From NCBI GenBank assembly GCA_017538195.1, contig JAFYJH010000145.1, forward strand, positions 1-64,000: a stretch of DNA of 64,000 nt, written 5' to 3'. The stretch's first letter is position 1; each line of letters starts with the position of its first letter. Of the stretch, positions 60,323-64,000 are shown piece after piece. Below the pieces are notes generated by a model. The model made no database searches. It had not been told where the DNA came from and saw nothing but the letters and a program-made list of their open reading frames with translations. This stretch comes from Prevotella sp. Lineage in GTDB: Bacteria > Bacteroidota > Bacteroidia > Bacteroidales > Bacteroidaceae. The translations under genes and the position numbers were made by a program.

Positions 60323-61144
60323 TTACTCTTTCACCAAAATTTCCGACACTTCCGTCACGTGCTCCATCCATCCGTTCATGATGACGGCTGGCGAGTGGGT
60401 CGTCAGGATGATTTGCACGTTGGGATTGAGTTCGAGAATCAGGTCAATCAACTGCTTCTGCCACTCGATGTGCAGGCTCACTTCGGGCTCGTCCATGAAC
60501 AGCACGTAGGGTTCGTTGTCCTCGACGAGCACCGTCAGCAGGATGGCGAGCATCTGCTTCTCGCCCGACGACAGTTGATAGGGCACGAGCGTCTCGCCGA
60601 TTTGCGTAAAGCGGATTTCGTTCTCGGTGCGGATGATTCGCTTGCCCGTTTCCTTGAAAAGGTCGTCGAGCATATCTTGAAAACGGGTTTTCCGCTGCGA
60701 AATTTCCTGTGCTTTCTGCGCCGCGTCGGGTTCTCCGCTCTGAAGAATCGCGATGAGGCGGTTGCCGATGTTCACTTGATAGTCGAGGTATTTCCGCTGC
60801 AAATTATAGAGTTGGAAATCGAGTGCCGACGAGATTCGCGAGTCGATTTGCGCGATGGTGTCGGCGTCGAGCACGGGCATGTCGAACGAGCGCATCAGGT
60901 CGTAGCGAATCCATTTCGCATCCTCTGGCTCGACCTTCAGATGAACGCCTTTCAGCAGGTGGCTCGGAAATTCGCCGCCCTGCGACAAGCTTTTCACAAC
61001 CTTGTTCAGAATCGTGCTCTTGCCCTCGCCGTTGATGCCGCTCAGCACGTTCACGTGGCGATTCAGGTTCCAGACAACGTGCTTCTTGCCGCTCCACAGC
61101 GAGTCGATTTCAATCTGCGTGATGTATTCTGCGTATTTGGGCAT
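60323..61144 (-). CDS. ABC-type AAA ATPase, AriA-like, partner of the DUF4435 protein
   Basis: 273 residues. Walker A GINGEGKST (36-44), a helical middle part (~90-185), ABC signature LSSGEKQML (~196), Walker B YVLFMDEPEVSLH (~218) and H-loop LTTHSPAVI (~252). SMC/OLD-like ATPase of the AAA_21 kind without a TOPRIM domain; the TOPRIM-like activity would be in the neighbouring DUF4435 protein. Translation of the two is probably coupled (8-bp gap). In PARIS the ATPase holds the effector inactive until a trigger is sensed. Confidence 0.8.
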   Translation of the reverse strand: MPKYAEYITQIEIDSLWSGKKHVVWNLNRHVNVLSGINGEGKSTILNKVVKSLSQGGEFPSHLLKGVHLKVEPEDAKWIRYDLMRSFDMPVLDADTIAQIDSRISSALDFQLYNLQRKYLDYQVNIGNRLIAILQSGEPDAAQKAQEISQRKTRFQDMLDDLFKETGKRIIRTENEIRFTQIGETLVPYQLSSGEKQMLAILLTVLVEDNEPYVLFMDEPEVSLHIEWQKQLIDLILELNPNVQIILTTHSPAVIMNGWMEHVTEVSEILVKE

Positions 61145-61148
61145 AATT

Positions 61149-61199
61149 CTAAGGAGTTAAATGGAGTTGTCGCTTCGCTTGGGAGTTAGAAGGAGTTAA
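61149..61199. repeat. Tandem repeat GGAGTTAA between nhaD and the ATPase gene
   Basis: AAGGAGTTAA, ATGGAGTTG, GGGAGTTAG, AAGGAGTTAAG around a CGCTTCGCTT interruption. It is the reverse complement of the octamer at manA and reaches the nhaD stop codon (61196). Confidence 0.75.
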
Positions 61200-62560
61200 G
61201 AGAGCATTCCGATGTGTTCAAACACGAATGTGCGCAGTGCCCAATAGCTGATGATGCCGGCGATGTAGCCCACGAAGGCAATCCACGTAATCTTCCGCAG
61301 ATACCAGCCGAAGGTGATTTTCTCCAATCCCATCACAATCACGCCTGCCGCCGAGCCGATAATCAGCATCGAACCGCCGACACCGGCGCAGTAGGCCAAC
61401 AACTGCCAGAAAATGCCATCGACAGCCATGTCGCCAACGGCCTGAACGGGATACATACCCATGCAACCTGCCACGAGCGGCACGTTATCGACAATCGACG
61501 ACAGCACGCCGATGATGCCCGTGACGAGGTAGTGGTTGCCCTCGAATGCCACGTCGAGACCCTTGCCGAGTGACGCCAACACGCCGATGGTTTCCAAACA
61601 AGCGACAGCCATCAAAATGCCGAGGAAGAACAGAATCGTGGACATATCAATGCGCGAAAGCATGTCCGTCACGCGCTTGTGCATCGCGCCTTTTTCCTCT
61701 TTTTCCTTCAAATTGGCGTAGAAAACTTCCGTCACCGTCCACAACACGCCCAAGACGAGCAAGATGCCGATGAATGGCGGCAGATGGGTAATCGACTTGA
61801 AAATCGGCACGAAAATCAAACCGCCCACACCGAGGAAGAAAATCGTTTTACGTTGATTCTGAGTGAGTTCGCTGGCCTGAAAACTATGCGCCTGCTCTTT
61901 CGTGAAAGTCAGATTTCCCTTCAACGAAAGCGACAGAATATAGGCAGGAATCACCATCGACACAAGCGACGGGATGAAAATCTCCATAATCACGCCCGCA
62001 GCCGTAATCACGCCCTTGTTCCAGAGCATGATGGTCGTCACATCGCCAATCGGCGAGAATGCGCCGCCCGAATTGGCGGAAATCACCACCAAAGCGGCGT
62101 AAATCAGACGGTCTTTCTTGTCGCTGACGAGTTTTCGCAGAATCATAATCATCACAATCGAGGTCGTGAGGTTGTCGAGAATCGCCGACAGGACGAAAGT
62201 CATAAACGCGATGCGCCACAGCAGCGTTTTCTTGCTGTGCGTCTGTAGCATGTCGCGCACGAAATTGAAACCGCCGTTCTGATCGACGAGTTCCACGATG
62301 GTCATCGCGCCCATCAGGAAGAACAGCGTGGTGGCGGTCGAACCCAAATGTCGCTCGATTTCTTCGCTGACAATCAGCGCCTTCGCGTCGCCGATGGCCA
62401 TCGGCAGATACTGCGCCGGATCAATCATGAAAATCGTCCAGCAGACGACGAACATTAGCAGCGCGATGGCCGCCTTGTTTACTTTTGTAACGCTCTCGAT
62501 GGCAATGCAGAAATAGCCGATGACGAAAGCCGTAATAATCGCAATTGTTAAACTTGACAT
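61196..62560 (-). CDS. nhaD: Na+/H+ antiporter, NhaD family
   Basis: 454 residues, 11-12 membrane segments. NhaD signatures: FFLMGAMTIVELVDQNGGF (~80-98), SAILDNLTTSIVMIMILRK (~123-141), ISANSGGAFSPIGDVTTIML (~160-179) and SSIVDNVPLVAG (~352). The acidic and Asn residues in SAILDNLT and SSIVDNVP are the ion-binding type. It exports Na+ in exchange for protons. The ATPase-DUF4435 pair is 51 bp downstream on the same strand and could be cotranscribed. Confidence 0.93.
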   Translation of the reverse strand: MSSLTIAIITAFVIGYFCIAIESVTKVNKAAIALLMFVVCWTIFMIDPAQYLPMAIGDAKALIVSEEIERHLGSTATTLFFLMGAMTIVELVDQNGGFNFVRDMLQTHSKKTLLWRIAFMTFVLSAILDNLTTSIVMIMILRKLVSDKKDRLIYAALVVISANSGGAFSPIGDVTTIMLWNKGVITAAGVIMEIFIPSLVSMVIPAYILSLSLKGNLTFTKEQAHSFQASELTQNQRKTIFFLGVGGLIFVPIFKSITHLPPFIGILLVLGVLWTVTEVFYANLKEKEEKGAMHKRVTDMLSRIDMSTILFFLGILMAVACLETIGVLASLGKGLDVAFEGNHYLVTGIIGVLSSIVDNVPLVAGCMGMYPVQAVGDMAVDGIFWQLLAYCAGVGGSMLIIGSAAGVIVMGLEKITFGWYLRKITWIAFVGYIAGIISYWALRTFVFEHIGMLS

Positions 62561-62623
62561 GTTGTTATTGATTTTTTGATTAAATATGCTTCGTTTTACA
62601 CCTATTTATATCTGTAGGGTGTG

Positions 62624-62631
62624 CAAAGTTA
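62624..62631 (-). promoter_or_regulatory. -7 box of nhaD promoter
   Basis: TAACTTTG on the minus strand, 63 bp before the nhaD start. The -33 element is not clear. Confidence 0.55.
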
Positions 62632-62726
62632 CGGACTTTTTTTGATTTACGGACAAGTCTGTGGTGAAAATTTCAGAAAAAATTCAAAAACTTTGCTTTT
62701 ATACGACCGATAATTGAACTTTTTCG

Positions 62727-62734
62727 TACCTTTG
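62727..62734 (+). promoter_or_regulatory. -7 box of rhamnulokinase promoter
   Basis: TACCTTTG, 30 bp before the start codon. Confidence 0.55.
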
Positions 62735-62764
62735 CAACGAAAAGGAAACAAAAATCGAACAAAA

Positions 62765-64000
62765 ATGATGACTGAAAACAAGAATTTTCTCGCCATCGAC
62801 CTCGGTGCAACGAGCGGGCGGACAATTGTCGGGACTTTTGCCGACGGAAAAGTGGAAATGCAGGAACTGACGCGCTTTGAAAACCACCTGATTGAGACGG
62901 GCGGACACGTTTATTGGGACATTTTCACGCTCTATCGCGAAATTCTCGACAGCCTGCGGCTCGTTGCGCAGCGCGGTATCCAAATCGAGAGCATCGGCAT
63001 CGACACGTGGGGCGTGGATTTCGTATGCGTGGGCGACGACGGCGCGTTGCTGCGCAATCCGCTGGCCTACCGCGATCCGCACACTTTCGCTGCGCTCGAC
63101 GATTACCTGACCAACGTTTCCAGCCGCGAAGAGGTTTACAACATCACGGGCATCGAGTTTATGAACTTCAACTCGCTCTTCCAACTTCACGCGATGCGTC
63201 GCGAGGGCAATTCCGCCTTGAAAAACGCCGCGAAAATTCTCTTTATGCCCGACGCATTGGCCTATCTGCTCACGGGCGAGATGGTCTGCGAATACACGAT
63301 TGCCTCGACTTCACAGTTGCTCGACCCTCGCACGAAGGATTTTTCGCCGAAAATGCTCGCTTCAGTCGGTCTGACGCGCGAAAAATTCGGTCGGATGGTG
63401 TTTTCGGGCGAGAAAATTGGATCTTTAACGCCTGAAATTCAACGACTTACGGGGCTTGGAGCGATTCCCGTCGTCGCTGTCGCCAGTCACGACACGGCCT
63501 CGGCCATCGCCGCCGTGCCTGCGCAAAACGAGAATTTCGCCTATCTGTCGAGCGGAACGTGGAGTCTGATGGGCATCGAACTGAAAAATGCAGCCATCAC
63601 GCCGCGCAGTTACGACCTGAATTTCACCAACGAGGGCGGCATCGACGGCACGACTTGTTTCCTGAAAAACATTTGCGGAATGTGGCTCTACGAAAGGTGT
63701 CGCAAGGAATGGAAAGACGGCGGAATCGACGGCCTTTCCCACGCGGAATTGTTGGCTGCGGCAGAGTCGGCAACGCCGTTCCGCTCGATTGTGAATCCCG
63801 ACGACGCGACTTTCGCCAATCCGCCCTCGATGGTCGAGGCGATTCAGGCGTTTTGCCGAAAAACAGGGCAGCCCACGCCCGAAACCACGGCGGAAATCTG
63901 CCGTTGCATCTTCGATTCGTTGGCCTTGCGCTATCGGCAAGTGTTTGCGTGGCTGAAAGAGTTCTCGCCCGTGCCAATCGACACGCTGCACATCATCGGC
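62765..64000 (+). CDS. rhaB: Rhamnulokinase (3' end outside window)
   Basis: The first 412 codons of a FGGY-family sugar kinase. N-terminal FLAIDLGATSGRTIVG (8-23) binds phosphate; IDTWGVDFVCVG (~79-90), FMPDALAYLLTG (~160) and YLSSGTWSLMGIE (~260-272) are the rhamnulokinase rather than xylulokinase or glycerokinase signatures. It phosphorylates L-rhamnulose in rhamnose breakdown. The start may be either of two adjacent ATGs. The rest of a rhamnose operon would be expected to the right of the window. Confidence 0.93.
   Translation, partial: MMTENKNFLAIDLGATSGRTIVGTFADGKVEMQELTRFENHLIETGGHVYWDIFTLYREILDSLRLVAQRGIQIESIGIDTWGVDFVCVGDDGALLRNPLAYRDPHTFAALDDYLTNVSSREEVYNITGIEFMNFNSLFQLHAMRREGNSALKNAAKILFMPDALAYLLTGEMVCEYTIASTSQLLDPRTKDFSPKMLASVGLTREKFGRMVFSGEKIGSLTPEIQRLTGLGAIPVVAVASHDTASAIAAVPAQNENFAYLSSGTWSLMGIELKNAAITPRSYDLNFTNEGGIDGTTCFLKNICGMWLYERCRKEWKDGGIDGLSHAELLAAAESATPFRSIVNPDDATFANPPSMVEAIQAFCRKTGQPTPETTAEICRCIFDSLALRYRQVFAWLKEFSPVPIDTLHIIG

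Overview
The window looks like a chromosomal segment of a Bacteroidales bacterium, most like Prevotella and relatives. The evidence is two SusC/SusD systems, a C10 (Spi-type) protease, GEVED and BspA-like proteins, the cupin-type mannose-6-phosphate isomerase, and promoters of the Bacteroidetes type (TTTG, about 20 nt, TAnnTTTG). No rRNA, tRNA, CRISPR array or transposase gene was found.

Layout. 0-12.6 kb: end of a secreted protein, manA, a sodium symporter, a helix-hairpin-helix protein, an anaerobic sulfatase-maturating radical SAM enzyme, DsbD, a cysteine-desulfidase-family protein, a secreted GEVED protein and a Ser-type sulfatase. 12.7-20 kb: an M16 protease broken by one amber codon, a PAP2 phosphatase, an AAA/DUF4143 ATPase, a small secreted protein and a C10 protease. 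20-36.5 kb: two divergent SusCD loci on either side of a second AAA/DUF4143 ATPase, then a two-gene membrane/propeller cassette and a SusD remnant. 36.5-48 kb: a third AAA/DUF4143 ATPase, a TonB-dependent receptor, a chromate-transporter pair, purL and a DUF349 protein. 48-64 kb: a phosphopantetheinyl transferase, a BspA-like protein with a fourth ATPase, a CorA-type transporter with a switch-like leader, a GH20 hexosaminidase, guanine deaminase, a Dna2-like helicase-nuclease, a second Ser-type sulfatase, a DUF4435 + ATPase pair resembling PARIS, NhaD and the start of rhamnulokinase. GH20, two sulfatases, their maturase, the SusCD systems and rhamnulokinase fit growth on sulfated, GlcNAc- and deoxyhexose-containing glycans such as mucin; this is inference.

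Three unusual patterns cross the window. (1) All four stand-alone AAA ATPase genes (at 17.5, 28.7, 37.8 and 50.5 kb) have direct repeats at their own promoters, with periods of 23, 33, 33 and 15 bp; no other promoter I examined does. (2) A family of GC-rich REP-like hairpins, about 14 units, lies between genes and, in ten cases, in frame inside genes (dsbD, purL, the PPTase, the helicase), much like Rickettsia palindromic elements. (3) About 20 arrays of short tandem words, mostly heptamers, lie between genes and inside genes without breaking the frame. Some words recur at distant loci, and some arrays supply start or stop codons. purL alone carries six inserts.
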